NCBI GenBank assembly: GCA_021018995.1
Contig: CM037593.1
Location: 39,197,810-39,261,809, forward strand
Direction of reading: 5' to 3'
DNA from: Chloranthus sessilifolius
Lineage: Eukaryota > Streptophyta > Magnoliopsida > Chloranthales > Chloranthaceae
Length of the DNA stretch: 64,000 nt
Shown here piece after piece: positions 11,515 through 23,828 of this stretch. A program made the translations under genes and the position numbers. How positions within the stretch are numbered: the first letter of the stretch is position 1; the number at the start of each line of letters is the position of its first letter. The notes under the pieces were generated by a model. That model searched no databases. It had not been told where the DNA came from and was given only the letters and a program-made list of their open reading frames with translations.

Positions 11515-11960
11515 AATATTTTTTTTTATTTTTTATTTTTTTTTATTTTTAGTTCTTAGTTCTAGTTCTTAGATCTCAGGTTTTAACTATTAGTTTTTAA
11601 TTTTCAGTCTTAGGCCGTAAAACCTTTTTTTTAATTCGTATTTTAATCTCTGATTCTAATTCTTAGTTTCTAGAACCAGTCCTTAATTCTATTTACTATT
11701 TTAATTCTTATTTTTACCTTGAAATCTCAAGTTTTAGTCCTATCATTAATCTCTGGTTCTAGTTCTTAGTCCCTAGAACCAGTCCTTAATCATAAGGTTT
11801 GATTTTTTTGATTTCGGTCCCAATTTCAGTCTTTAAATTTTAGGTTCTAGTTCTAATTTACCGATTCCTTATAGTTTGAGATTTTAAATCTCGATTTATT
11901 AATCCATAATTATAATCTAAAAATTATTGCCTTTTCAATCCAAAAATATAGTCTTATAAT
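11515..11960 (+). repeat. Low-complexity TTAGTTCTAG-type sequence in element E LTR
   Basis: Long stretch built of irregular variants of TTAGTTCTTAGTTCTAG and T runs. No gene. Confidence 0.6.
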
Positions 11961-12099
11961 TCAAATTCAGTTTACTTTAATCTTAGCCACCTGATTTGTC
12001 CAAGCGAGTTTATGGAGGATACCCGGGAACGGGGCTGATCCTCCTTAGCATAACAGGCCAAAACCCTTTTTTTTAAGATTTTCAGTAAGATCAGTATAT

Positions 12100-12680
12100 A
12101 TTTTTTATTAGCGTTTTAATAAAATTAGTATTTTTCAAATTAGAGTTTCAATAGAATTAGTATATTCCTAATTAGTCTATGTAGAATTAACATATTTGTA
12201 CTCCTAATAGTATTAGGAGACTCAATTGACTAGATTTCTAGTAAGATTAGGACACTTAAATTAATTAAACTCCTAGTAGGATTAGGAGGGTCAATTAGAT
12301 TAGGATATTAATTAGACTTCTAGTAGAACTAGAAAAGTTAATTAGACTAGGATTAAAAATAAAAAGAGCAAATACAACTAAAGTTAGAGTAGTACTAGGC
12401 ATCTCACAATTAACTAGACTCCTAACAGAATTAGGATACTTGAAATTAATTAAACACCTAACAGAATTAGAACACTTAAAGTAATTGGATCCTAGTGGAA
12501 GTAAGACATAAAAAATAACTAGACTCATAATAGAATTAGGAAATTCAGATTAGTCAAATATAATTAAGAGAGTTATTCAAACTAAAAAGCAAAAGACAAA
12601 AGAATAGTGAGAGTCAGGATAGTGCTAGGAATCCTACGCGTAATTAGACTCCCAGTAGAATCAAGAAACTTAACTTAATT
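12100..12680 (+). repeat. Degenerate AT-rich tandem repeats in element E LTR
   Basis: Repeated variants of CTCCTAGTAGGATTAGGA followed by AATTAATTAGAC, spaced about 45-75 bases. Too diverged for a precise unit. No gene. Confidence 0.65.
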
Positions 12681-13002
12681 AATCAACGCAACAAAAGGAG
12701 AATAGGTTATCTAGACATCCGAGCAACCCAATGCTGCTGACGTTGGCAGGCCGACGATTCAGTAAAGAAGGAACCCTCACCTCCTCACAAGCATGACAAA
12801 TGATGTGTTGTAGCATCGATAAATATCTACACCTGGCGATCGCAACGAACCAAGTATTTTCGTCAGGAATTTCCCTCTTTAATTTTAGCACTTATTATTT
12901 TCTAATTAATCACTCCACCACCCATTGCCAGAGTCCACTTGGGACCAAATTGGGCCACTAATTTTGAGGATTGAAAGGAACCCAGAAAAGCGCGTACCAA
13001 CA

Positions 13003-14334
13003 ATCATGTTCACTTCACCATAGGTTAGACATCCCTTCATCTCCACATAATAGCTCAATTCACTTTGGATCACTAAGGACTTTATTGGGTTGTATTGTGG
13101 CATAGGTTCAGGTTTTATTAAAGAATGAAAGGGGTAAAACGGTTCAAAACTGAGAATTCAATCAAGAGGTAGGAGGTGATTCATGACTTCACCTTCTTCA
13201 TTTCATCACAGCTTCATCTTCATTAGTATTTTTCAGATCTAAAGTGGCTAGCTTCTTCTCATATTTCCAATTTTTTAGATGAAGTACTTCTTTTGATTTC
13301 TCTTTATTTATTTATTTATTTTATTATATTATTTTTTTTCTTTTTTTTTTTAATTTTTATTTTTTTATGATGGTTGCCACAACTATACAACTGATACACT
13401 ATTTCACTTAGATTTTCTCCCTTCTCATTCCACCAAATGTCAAACCTTGCTCACCTATCTTCAACATCTTCTCTTTTACCTTTTGAATTTTTAGAGTGAG
13501 AGTAAGGCTGAATCAGGTTAAGAGTTTTAGGTTCAATTACTCCGGTGTTTTTCAAAGAAACATGGATTTTTAAGGCTCAAAGAGCGTATGCAAAAGGGTA
13601 GTTTAATTGGGTAATACTTTTTACCTTAAACTATCCAACTGATGGCCTTAGATCATGTCGCTCATGTCATGATTCTGCTAAATAGTTTCAATTTCGGGAT
13701 GCCTAACTCCTAGTGAAAAGCTTTGAGTCATTAGAGCACAAAAATTGCCAAAGACACTCTTCAAAAGAAAAAATAAATTTGTAGGCCCAAATCTCACTGT
13801 GTATGATCTTCATTTGAACTCTAGGGGTATGTTCTCACCTTTTTCTCTCCTTGATAGTTCACTCTGTACTGATTGTGAAAATTTTTCTTGATGATCACTT
13901 CCTGGAAGTGTTGAATTTTTAGATGATTTCAGTATTAAACAGTCTACTATATATTTTAATTCTCCTTTTCTCAAAATTGTTTAGGTGGAACTTTACTTTG
14001 TTTATTTCAATCATGACTACTACTACTGCACTTAACTTAACCATCTCGTTAGTCTGCCCTGTCATACCCCCAAACCTAATATAAACACTGTCCTCACTGT
14101 TTCAATATACATGAAGTGAGGGGCAGCAGGGTATGCAAAGTATCAACAATATACAGCAGAAAACAAAAATTAATTTTCATCAGAAATGAGAAAGGAGACA
14201 AATAAGCACATTACAAATTGGAATACAAAAGAAATTTCTATTAACAGAATTACTATGATACAAGCAAAAACTGAACACAACATTACAAAATGCACCATTA
14301 CAAAACATTGACAAACTAATAACTACATTAACTT
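13003..14334 (-). other. Element D 3' untranslated sequence
   Basis: No gene seen. Minus-strand blocks such as GTGATCCAAAGTGAATTGAG and the ATGAATCACCTCC segment align with the non-coding 3' sequence of elements B and C. A T/A-rich run lies at about 13300-13365. Confidence 0.7.
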
Positions 14335-16467
14335 CTAGTGATCTAAATCAGGAGCTAAGTCTATTGGGTCCCCTGCATCTTTCCCTTTTCCTTTCTTCAC
14401 ATTATCAACCTGTGTAGCACCAACCTTTGATCTTGTTGCAGCTGGTTTCATGGGCTTGGTGTTGCTCTTCTCTTGGGAAGGCTCCTTGATAGATACCCCT
14501 TTGGTGAATATGGGGTTCATGACTAAGATGGAGGAGGTGAGTGTCTCAACCAGCTGGGCCAACTGAGTTGCCTTCTGCTCATAAACTTTATACAGGGACA
14601 GTGCATTGTCCAACTGCTTCTGCATTAGTTTTCTTTCTTTCTTATGATCTAGCATTTCTTTCTCCATTACCTTTCAGTAATCAGACTTCATCAGGGAAGT
14701 CTAATTGTCATAAAAATTTTGTACCATCTCATTGACAGACTTCACCATTATGTGTACATCCCTCTGCACATATGGATTAGCAATCATAAACTTGCTGAGG
14801 GTGTAAAACTTGGGTATGGGGATGGCATCAACAGGGACAATGACCCTGTTTGCAGGGTCATTAGGGTCCTTAAAAATAATAGGTAACTTAGTACCTGTGG
14901 TGAGAGATGATGGTGGGCTAGATGGAAGGATAGGTGCCAACACCTCTTCATGAGTTTTAGTCTGGGTGAAGGTTAACGTGGAGGTATATGGGATGAGGGT
15001 AATCTCTTTAGTTTCAAAATTAGTCTATGTGACAACATCAGTTGTGGCTATTGAAAATTAAGGCTCATGCGAAGGAGGAGGGGTAGGTACAGGTATGGGT
15101 GTAGGTGTAAGTGGTTGGGGTGGTGGGGTTATGGATTGAAGGGCTGTCTGAAGGGATTGTATGCTGGTTTGAAAGGTGGCTTGGTTTTCGTTATTGGTAT
15201 GGAGTTGTGTTTGGAGAGAGGTAAGGAGGGAAATTATTTGGGAGAAGGGGTCTGGTATGGCTGAGGGTGTAGGTCGAATGAGTGGGATTGGTTGGAAAGG
15301 GGAAGTGGGGGCATGGTTGAAGTGGTAGGGCTGTGGAGAGTCTGGGAGGGGTGTGTACTTATTCCTGATATCCTCCACAATGGAGTCTATCATGGCTGAG
15401 TACCCCTCAGTTGTGAAGTGTTGTTGGTCATGGGTGGGTGTAAAGGGAAGGGAACGGGTAGGTGAGGTAATAGGGTCACTTGGCTCAATGGTGTCAGTGG
15501 GGATAATGGGTTCAATGGGGGGTACAAGGTCAGTGGTGGTTAGTGGTTAAATGTCACTGGCCATAGGCTCACTATCATCATAAGTACATGGGGAAGGTGG
15601 GTCTGGTGGGGGCTTGAGATAGTAGTAGGTGGGCTAGGTTCAGTGGGTACAGTGGTTGGTTTATGGGCTCTCTTTTTATATTTTCTTTTTATGGTTGGAG
15701 TGGGTATGTTAAATGGGAATGGATTGGTTTTGGAACTGATACAGGGATGGTGGTGGTGATTGTTGAGGGTATTGGAGATGGAATGGTAGTCAAGGGAGTA
15801 GGAATGGGAGGTGGATTTAAGATGATTGGTGGTGGAATGGTGTATATGGTAGGTGATGCTGAGCTAGCAGCAGTGGTTTCCACAGGAGTAGGTGCTGAAG
15901 CATCCTTTGATGGAGTGGGCACTGATGGATTAGTGTGTGGGGTAGAGATGGGAGATGGTGGCACAGGCAATGAAGCTATTGATGTATCTGCAATAGAAGT
16001 GGGTAATGAAGTTGAGCTTACAGCAGGGGAAGTTGCAGGAATGCCAGCTGTAGAGGTCTCTGCTGAATGGGTTGCTACTGAATCCTCTGACCACTGCTTG
16101 TTCTTCTTTCTCATCAGAGTCATGCTAATGTTCCATAACTTCATCCCAAACACCAAAGGGGGCAATTTCTCAGTAGGCTCCCCCATCTTCCATACATGGC
16201 CTGCTTGTTTGAGCAAGGTTGTGATCACCTTGTTGTAGGGGAGTCCATGTGGCTTCAGCTACTTTTGGACTTTGATGTGTATGTCCTTCATGCCCTCAAA
16301 AATTAATTGAGCAACATTGAAGCAATGACCATGGGAGAAGGAGTAGAAAGCATCGACAATGGGATGTCTTCTCTCTTGTTGGTGCCCAACTACAAATATA
16401 TTCTTCCTTATAACATTATCTATAAATAGCATGCTGGGACTGAAGTCACTCCTCATGAGTGAGTCCC
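14335..16467 (-). pseudogene. Element D 3' ORF region (env position of Athila, fossil)
   Basis: From its 5' side there is a short globular segment (MRSDFSPSMLFIDNVI near 16400-16450). A long Ser/Thr/Pro-rich stretch follows (15058-16228), and last comes a Lys/Gln-rich coiled-coil-like tail with the motif SIKEPSQEKSNTKP (14335-14667). The same order is found in element C at 58980-61100. No signal peptide or membrane segment is evident, so I call it by position only. The strong bias also opens Gly-rich frames on the plus strand, which are shadows. Broken in several places. Confidence 0.75.
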
Positions 16468-17702
16468 TGTTAATCACTAAAAAATACTATTTTTCACCTC
16501 TTGACCTAGCCTTTACTACACCTTTGAGCCATCTACTATTATCATTTGAGTATATTTTCATAGTTAGAAATAAATCATAACTTAGTGCAATAACCCACAT
16601 AATGGATGCCAAGAAGAGAGTATTTTGAAGTAAACTCTTAAAGCTGATGCAAAAACTGAGAGTGCACCATGGTGGTCTACACCGTAGGTGCCATTTGTCA
16701 TGCATGAGGGCCCTAGAAGTCCAACAATCAAAAGGAAGATGAACCCAAGCAATGAGGAGTGCTGCAGCAGGCTGTGCACAACAGCAAACAATCAGGAATG
16801 CAAGCTCGAGCAGTTCTTGAGTAGTTAGGCTCCCAATTAATTAAGCTCAAGTAGATCATGAGCACTTCAGGGCAGCAGCATATCAATAGCTCGAGCAGAT
16901 CACGAGCAGCTTAAACAGAGAGAGCTCTAGAAATTCCTCTTGAGTAATTCTCGAGAGGTTCACAACTTTAGAAACTCATCTTGAGCACCTCTCGAGAGGA
17001 TGAGTTAATTCAAAGAGCATCTGCTCGAGTGGTTCTCGAGCAAATATACCTTCAGAATCCTTCTCGAGCAGTTGACAACATGTGCAATTCAGCCTGTCGA
17101 GCTGCAATTTCAAGCAACTCAATTTGTCAACAACCACTCGAGCTGCAAAATTAAAGAATGCCAACCTATCGAGAGCCTCTCGATCTAAACTACCTGAAGC
17201 TTCATCCTATCGAGCTGCATAACCAGAGCCAATCCAGCCACTCGAAAATCACTTGAGATGCATAATCTAAAGCCCCAACCACTCGAGGCTCAGGTGCCAG
17301 CCTTCCCATTCAACATGCAAGGGTATTTCTAAGATTTCACAGCATCTAGGGCACACATCCCAATGTGCTGAGTTGTTCCCCACTAACCAAGGCAACCATT
17401 GGCTGTAATTGGGCCACATTAGTAGGATCCTAACCAACTTGATCCTCCTTCTTTCTGATTGGCCAAGGCACAGAGTTTGTTGGTGTGGATTGTATAAAAG
17501 CTATAAAAATTGCCAGAAATAGGTAACTAACATTACCTAATTTACTATGATCTTGGAAGATATCCGGGGGCTTAGATCAGTTCTAGGGTTAAGTCATCTT
17601 TTTTCTTTTTCTTCCCTCCTTAGCTCAACAATTGCTGGCTAAGTCCTTTTGTAAGAGTTAGGACTGATTTACTGCTGTAATAAGGATTGTGTAAGCTTAG
17701 AA
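16468..17702 (+). repeat. Element C 5' LTR, left part
   Basis: Aligns with the 3' LTR at 62955-64000. It contains a cluster of CTCGAG-type motifs (16800-17290) and a TATA box (TGTATAAAAGC, about 17494-17504). It ends at the CACTA-1 insertion; GAA at 17700-17702 is the target duplication. Confidence 0.9.
17494..17504 (+). promoter_or_regulatory. LTR promoter TATA box of element C
   Basis: TGTATAAAAGC lies in the LTR at the place that corresponds to CTATATAAACC in element B (35452, 50472). Upstream of it in both families is the palindromic-motif cluster. Confidence 0.6.
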
Positions 17703-17920
17703 CACTACGTGAAAAAGCCAAAAAAACCACTGTCTTTGACAGTGGTCTTTTTTCAAAAAACCACTACCCTAAACAATTGTAAAAAAAGGAATGGTTTTTT
17801 TTTACCACTATAGAAGACAGTGGTTTATGAACTTCAACAACAACTACTCTTAACAGTTATAGAAAAAACCACTGCTTTTTTTACAACTGTTTAGGACAGT
17901 GGTTTTTTTATGCAAATTTT
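17703..17920. repeat. CACTA-1 left terminal inverted repeat and subterminal hairpins
   Basis: After the TIR there are several ACCACTGT/ACAGTGGT pairs, for example ACCACTGTCTTTGACAGTGG at about 17731-17750. These are dense short inverted motifs that in En/Spm act as transposase-binding sites (family knowledge). Confidence 0.8.
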
Positions 17921-18120
17921 AAAATATATATATATATATTTAAAAAAAAAAAAAAATTATGTCTGACAATTTTTTATGCAAATTTTTTTAAAATAATATT
18001 TTTTGTAAAGCAATTTTTTTTAATGTAATTTTTTTAATGCTTTTTTAATGCAATTTTTTAATGCTTTTTTTAATGCTTTTTTTTAATGCTTTAAAAAAAA
18101 TTATAGAAAGAAAAAAAGCT
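17921..18120. repeat. AT-rich low-complexity tract with TTTTTTAATGC repeats
   Basis: A (TA)n run is followed by repeated TTTTTTAATGC units and poly-A/T. No gene. Confidence 0.7.
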
Positions 18121-19328
18121 ATTAATCTCATATTTAAACACATCCATTCAACTCAAATGCAACTCATTCAATGTCATTAATAAATAAAATAGATGCTCAA
18201 TTCTTTTATTCAAATAAAAGATTGCATCTCAACCTATGATCCAACCTTTCAAATCAGCCAAACATTTAAAACTCTACATGTCCAATCCTTTTATTCAAAC
18301 AAAAATAAGAAGAAAAAAAAGAGATTTAACAATCTAAAAGCCCCATGGCCCATTTCCAAAATAAAAGGGAAAAAAATTAAATTTATTTCGCCTCTCCTGC
18401 CAAGTGTCCCCCCCTAGTGATCCGTTTGAGGTGAGCTTGAAATTGAAAAGTTTCGCCTGAAATCAAAAGGAGAACATCATTAAACTGAGAATATAATTTC
18501 AGAATCCCGACTAGCTACACAAATAAGAGTACGCAATTTTATAGCATCGAAATTATTATTTCAGAATGAATTACACATATTTTCCATTTAAAAAAAAAAC
18601 TTTGCAAACTCACTGGATGCAGAAGACTGCCTAGTTTAATCAATAGAATATTGCCTACTTATCATTTGATCCAAAGCGATCACGGTTGGGGTTTGAAACA
18701 TAGAGCTACCCGTCACCTTATTGATCAATATACATGGAAACTGGTATTTGTGGAAGTGCTGTCCACCACCAGGCTTCCATTCTCATTCTCAGTCTCTTGA
18801 CCATAGAATAGTATAAATATAGGTTCACCATTGAATTCAGCTTAGCCCAAACAAAATGCTTACTAGAAGATCTTAACCATTAATCTTAGCACGTCAATGT
18901 GAACCCTACATAAATACGAATAACGGACTACATTTAAGTGCGCAAATCTTATAGTTGGAACTTCGAATTTTCTGATGGGCATGTCTTTTTGGCAATATTC
19001 ATAAGATGTTTATTACTTAACAGCATGGATCGATCACCAAGCTTGACATTGCCTAAAATAAAGGACAAGTCCTATTAAATTTAAAAATAATAATAAAAAT
19101 AATAAAAAATAAATAAACAAAGGCTAGATAAAAAAGTGAGGATTTATGACCATGGCTCGTAGATATTATTTCTAGTAGCTGATGAAAAGGATAAATGAAG
19201 GTCTCACTATTAGATTCCAAATAATATAGGTGCTCCCTTTTTTTCTACTTGTTTGAATTTTTAGTATTTAAAAAAAAAAAATCAAAATAAAAATCTAATG
19301 AAGCCATTGTTCGAATAATTGCAATCGT
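18121..19328. other. CACTA-1 interior, no gene recognised
   Basis: AT-rich sequence. A minus-strand open segment near 18730-18840 (NGEPIFILFYGQETENEN) could be a captured exon, but I cannot identify it and see no convincing splice acceptor. Confidence 0.4.
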
Positions 19329-19558
19329 CGACAGTATAGTTGATGATAGTGAGTGCATCTCCTGATGTATGATCCAATTTTCGTTGAACAATTTCTACTG
19401 TCCGATCAAGAGCCTATAAAAGCCTTCAAATGGATGGTTAAAGCGACAGTATAGCTGATGATAGTGAGTGCATCTCCTAATGTATGATCCAATTTTTGTT
19501 GAACAATTTCTACTGTCCAATGAAGAGCCTATAAAAGCCTTCAAATGGATGGTTAAAG
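19329..19558 (+). repeat. Tandem duplication, 2 x 115 bp
   Basis: Units at 19329-19443 and 19444-19558 both start CGACAGTATAG and differ at only a few positions. Non-coding as far as I can tell. Confidence 0.9.
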
Positions 19559-22500
19559 CGGCATACGTAATCGATCTCGCTACCCTCTAAGGTTAAATAG
19601 GCCTGCGATACTGTGTTCCTGACCATAACTCCGTATAGAATGCAATAGTATTTCAGGCACTATTCTGCTAGACCAGATACAAACAGCCCACTTGTCACCA
19701 GATGAGCCAGGAAAAATGGCAAATCTCTCTCACAACTTAGTCAAATCACATCAGACTAAAAACAAACGCATCTAGACCTTGAACCGATACTTCTCTAACT
19801 CACATATTTCATCAATCATGTGCACTGAAATTTGGGGCCCCAAAAACAGTAAATCGAACAAGAAATAGGGGTTGCTGTTACTGATATAAACAACATCAAA
19901 ACCCTTCGATATGCTACAATACCTACCTGAGATGGTAGATTAGATGTTTCCAATCAAAACGGACACATCTTCCTACATATTTCTGATCATACGAAGCCCT
20001 GGGACTTAGAAATATGTGAAACAGCTCTGGGACAAAGATCTCTTCGAAAAAATCATGATCTGGACCTCAAATCATTGGGACATAGGAGAAAAATGGATCT
20101 ACTCCAGATTCTAAATCAAAGGGTGTAAAAATTTTGGATTTGGGGGTCAAAGGTATGTCCTTGCTATCATTAGCATCACATCATGCTTACACCAGCAACT
20201 GTGAGGATGACTTCAGCAAGGGAATAGTATAAGGTTGATTGATTAGAGGTTAGGGTTATCATGCTTGATTCCCAATACCCTTCTATCATTATTATATACA
20301 TTACTTGATATTACAGATACACAACCATCTATCGATTATAAATGCACACTAACATCACTAACAACCTGGCCCGACCTGTGTTTTGTTTCAATCATTCAAA
20401 CGATAAGTTTAATCGCCTAAATCTGGTCTGGTCTGATTTGTACTCAGGTCAGGAACAGGGTTGGGTTTAGGGCTTATTTAGGCCGACCTATTTAAGGCCA
20501 GTCCTAAATCAGCCCATTGATACTCCTAGATCATGTTATGTAGATGTACAACAGCTGTCCTAATATAATACTAGCAGGTCCCACGTGCTAGGCACGTGTG
20601 GAGAAACACACGTGAGAGCAAGGGGTGAGAGTTGGTATAGGATAACTGACCTATGCATAATCTAGATAATGCACAAAAGTAATTTGGACACATGACACTA
20701 TAGTTTTCATTAAGAGGACCAGTAGATGCATAAATGTCAGTTAGATCAACTGTGCCGAAGATTTCATAAAAAAAAAAAGATAGCACAAAAAATAAACATC
20801 CTTACATAACTATATATTTAAATTGAACTCATGTTGTATGCTTATTGAACTATGGATCAGCCGAAAGTCCCCCCAACCGTCATGTCTAGGAGAAGTGAGA
20901 TGATGGAGAGAGTAGTTGTGTTAAGGTTTCATGGTTCTCATGACCCTAGCAATTAGATATAATATTTAAGACCTTTATAAAGAGAGAGTGTGTGTGTGTG
21001 TGCGCGCGCAGATGCATGTATTTGAAGGGGCTTAAGTCCGTAGCTTTCAAATATATACATGTCCGTAAAAAAAATGCATACAACACAAAAGCAGTTTTTA
21101 TAAAGGTCCCCAAGACCCTCGGATTTAAAGATATGCAATTGATTCAAACAAGTCACAGGAACCATTGACTCATTTGTTGAATGACTCATCCAAGTTTGGC
21201 TCAAACAGAGTCAGACTTCTGCGTCAACTCGATAGGCCAGCAAGTTGAGTTGACACAGCCAAGTCTCAAGTTGACGTAAAATCTCAAATAGAGGACTTCA
21301 ATGATGTCTTTGATTAATTAATACAGTTGTCTTTTGAGACCTCTCATACATCTTGCATTTATGAATGTTTTCAGCATTATATATGATCCGTCAGCATTGA
21401 GGATAAAGCGAGGGTTTTTATTAGTCTCTTAATAGCAAGATTAGTCTATTAGAGTAATCTTATTCAGATTGATGCAAATGTTTTCACCGAATGACCAAAG
21501 AAAAGCTGATACCAGGTTAGAGTTTACAGTGATTTAAGTTTGTATTTACAACAACTAGTATTAGGCTGAGGCACATACATTGTTCAGGTGTATTAGCTAT
21601 TGACAGGTAGTGTAGGCATTTTTGCTTTTTCATTAATGGAACTTGTGTAAGAATAATACCAACTTATTACTAATTAAAGAGGAAGAAGACTGTGGACTGT
21701 GCATCTCCCTCCCTCCCTCTCTCTGATTTTCTACTATCTCTTATTTCTTCCTTCTTAAATTAACATGAAACCCCAATCTTCCTTTAATTTTTACAAGTAC
21801 CATAAATTGATTCAGGAAGTATAGTAAATCAACAATTTGTTTCACAGTTAAAGCATACCAGGAATAGAGATAAGATCAGGGCTTTCAAAAAATGAAAGCT
21901 ACCATTTCACAAAGAATGAAAAAATAAAATAAAATAAAATAATAATATTTCACCTATTCAGTCAAGAATTCACTCTCGGCAAAGTCTGCCATCTGCACGT
22001 CTTTGCATATGTCTGCTATCTGTCAATAAAAGGATCACATCTCAGTAATCAAAACCTTTCCATATATATTGACAAATAATAATAATAATTATAATTATCA
22101 TAATAATAACAAAGCAGACTTGTTCATGAGCTGAGATTGCTGATCGACCAAAATTTGTGATCATGGGATTCAATATCTACGATGCCGTCCACTACCACTT
22201 GATCGCAGAGATTGAACCCTACCCTACAGTTGTGGCCTTCTGAGCTGATAAGTGTCATTGAAAATGCCATCCAGACATTGATTCTTCCTAGAATTCAACT
22301 CTCCCTAGGGGTGTTAGAAAAAGAGTATGCCCTTAGTTTAAGGTAGAAAGATTAATGGCTTGAGATTTCAATGGGTAGGGAACTGGTCCAAGTTTATTTT
22401 TGCTTACCACGTGCAAATGCAAAGTCAAATACGAGTAAGCATGAGAACAAAAAGGACAAAAAAAAATACACACAAAAAAGACATGCATATGCTGAAATGT

Positions 22501-23337
22501 GGTAACATGTGCATAAGAGTGCGAATATGTTCGGGCTTCACCAATACCTTGGCCTCACCAACCGAAGAGATAAACTTTAAAAAAAAAAATCAGCTATTTA
22601 AGGTTCATATAGTCATCAGCAATTTCAGAATACCTATTCCGAATATGTTCAGTTCTGAACATGTTGAGTTCAACTATTAAGTCCAAAATTTAACAAGGAA
22701 ATCATCATCTTGTAAGCCTATCCTTCAGCCAAAATGAAAAAAGATATCATCTATGTTCCTGTGTTAAAAGTGTCTTATTAGACTGTCCCAACCATTCAAC
22801 TACTTGAGCTGACCATATGATCGAGTAAGCTAGATAAGCAATGATTCTTTTGCTAATGATTTACGCATGACTAATGAGCACAACCATTGAATATGAGCAG
22901 AAATGCTATCTATTGTGCTCACATTTATGCAACACGTATTAAATGCATGAACTAAACTGAACATGAATGGACAAAAATACCGGGGTTGAGCATATATTGA
23001 GTAAGCTAGATGGGCAATGATTTTTACCATGCTTTTTTCCTGTATTTTGCCTTCTTCCTGACTTTCTCGCTCATCGTATTAACCGTGTACCCACATTTTG
23101 TCACTTTGTTGTAAGTACAACTGTGAGAATCACACACTGTTGGCAGACTTATCACTTCAGCATAATCAAGAAGTCTGGCATTAGAATTTAAATTGCGGAA
23201 ATAAAACTACAATGAAGATTAGGAAACACAACAGCTAATTAAATTATAAGTAATTTATCTGAGGTCTGCTTTGATTCACAACCATGTTATGTCACCTAAA
23301 ATTCTAATGAGAAAATACTTAGCATAGTGGGAACAAA
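19559..23337. other. CACTA-1 interior, no gene recognised
   Basis: About 3.8 kb of AT-rich sequence without a convincing gene. Minor items: a compound microsatellite (GA)n(GT)n(GC)n at about 20978-21010; a CT-rich run at 21707-21724; a (TAA)n-rich patch at 22073-22100; and a short repeated piece GAGTAAGCTAGAT..GCAATGATT at about 22823 and 22998. Confidence 0.5.
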
Positions 23338-23520
23338 CACTACAAAAAATAAGATTATTAGAGGCAGCCAAAAACTGCCACTATTAACTAAAAAACTGTC
23401 GCTAATACCCTCAGTGGCAGTTGTAAAAACTGCCACTACTAGTGTTGTTGCTACTTTATTTTAGTGGCAGTTTTTACAACTGCCGCTGAGGGTATTAATT
23501 AGCGGCAGCTTTTAGTAATG
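23338..23520. repeat. CACTA-2 left end with long subterminal hairpin
   Basis: Arms at about 23395-23438 and 23462-23507 are nearly perfect inverted copies (CTCAGTGGCAGTTGTAAAAA pairs with its complement downstream) around a short loop. Related motifs recur at the right end (27640-27732). Confidence 0.85.
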
Positions 23521-23692
23521 CAAGAAAGACAGATACATATTTTTTCAAAGAAAGAAAGAAAGACAAATACAGTTTCGGCGATACTGTACCTGTATCGGCA
23601 GATATGTATTGGTCCAAGATGGACTGATACTAATACTGATACCTTGGTTGGTAGGCATGTATAATGCCAAAAAATGATGGTTAAGTGCTCAC

Positions 23693-23752
23693 CACGGTAA
23701 CCATAGCCTCTGCCTCGCCCTCCACCTCGATTCCGATTCCATCCACTATTTT
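23693..23752 (-). pseudogene. Exon-like segment, RGG-type reading, unknown gene
   Basis: On the minus strand this 60-base segment has an acceptor (..GAACAG) and a strong donor (GTGAGC). One frame reads NSGWNRNRGGGRGRGYGYRG, an RGG-box type RNA-binding sequence. However, that frame does not follow from the open frame of the preceding candidate exon, so the pairing or the frame is uncertain. Probably a captured gene fragment. Parent gene not recognised. Confidence 0.4.
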
Positions 23753-23828
23753 CTGTTCAATAAGGAAGATTTTTTTTTTTTAAAGGATTCATAAGCTGTA
23801 AAATTATAGTACTGAACATAAATTATAC

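Larger units (their letters stand above)
9738..13002 (+). mobile_element. Element E: 3' end of a Tat-like Ty3/gypsy element, plus strand
   Basis: The 5' part of E is cut off by the insertion of element A and lies beyond the window. What remains is a 3' untranslated tail (9738-10508), a polypurine tract and a 3' LTR. E sits inside element D: D-type sequence begins right after 13002, and the bases ATCAT (13003-13007) are the predicted target duplication. No coding part of gag-pol is visible here. Confidence 0.7.
10522..13002 (+). repeat. 3' LTR of element E
   Basis: It starts TGTAGACACCCCC after the PPT and is inferred to end ...GCGTACCAACA, where sequence matching element D resumes. A TATA box (CTATAAATAG, about 11379-11388) marks the promoter. 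Downstream of it come T-rich low-complexity sequence and then AT-rich degenerate repeats. The right boundary is inferred from the D junction and not from a second LTR copy. Confidence 0.65.
13003..16467 (-). mobile_element. Element D: internal slice of an Athila-like Ty3/gypsy element, minus strand
   Basis: The reverse complement of this stretch matches the 3' part of element C (about 58980-62360 of C), including the 3' ORF region and the untranslated sequence behind it. It is interrupted on the left by E and on the right by C, whose 5' LTR begins at 16468. The bases GTCCC (16463-16467) are therefore the predicted C target duplication. D is the oldest layer visible. It is a broken fossil, and its remaining parts must lie outside the window on both sides. 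Confidence 0.85.

Noticed and set aside
15663-16238. 191-codon Gly/Val-rich plus-strand frame
   Set aside because: Opposite strand of the Ser/Thr/Pro-rich 3' ORF region of element D; the same mirror frame appears in C at 59245-59838 on the minus strand.
23338-23520. A stand-alone small MITE at the hairpin
   Set aside because: Its inverted partner end and matching AAA duplication lie at 27732-27735, so it is the left end of the 4.4-kb CACTA-2.
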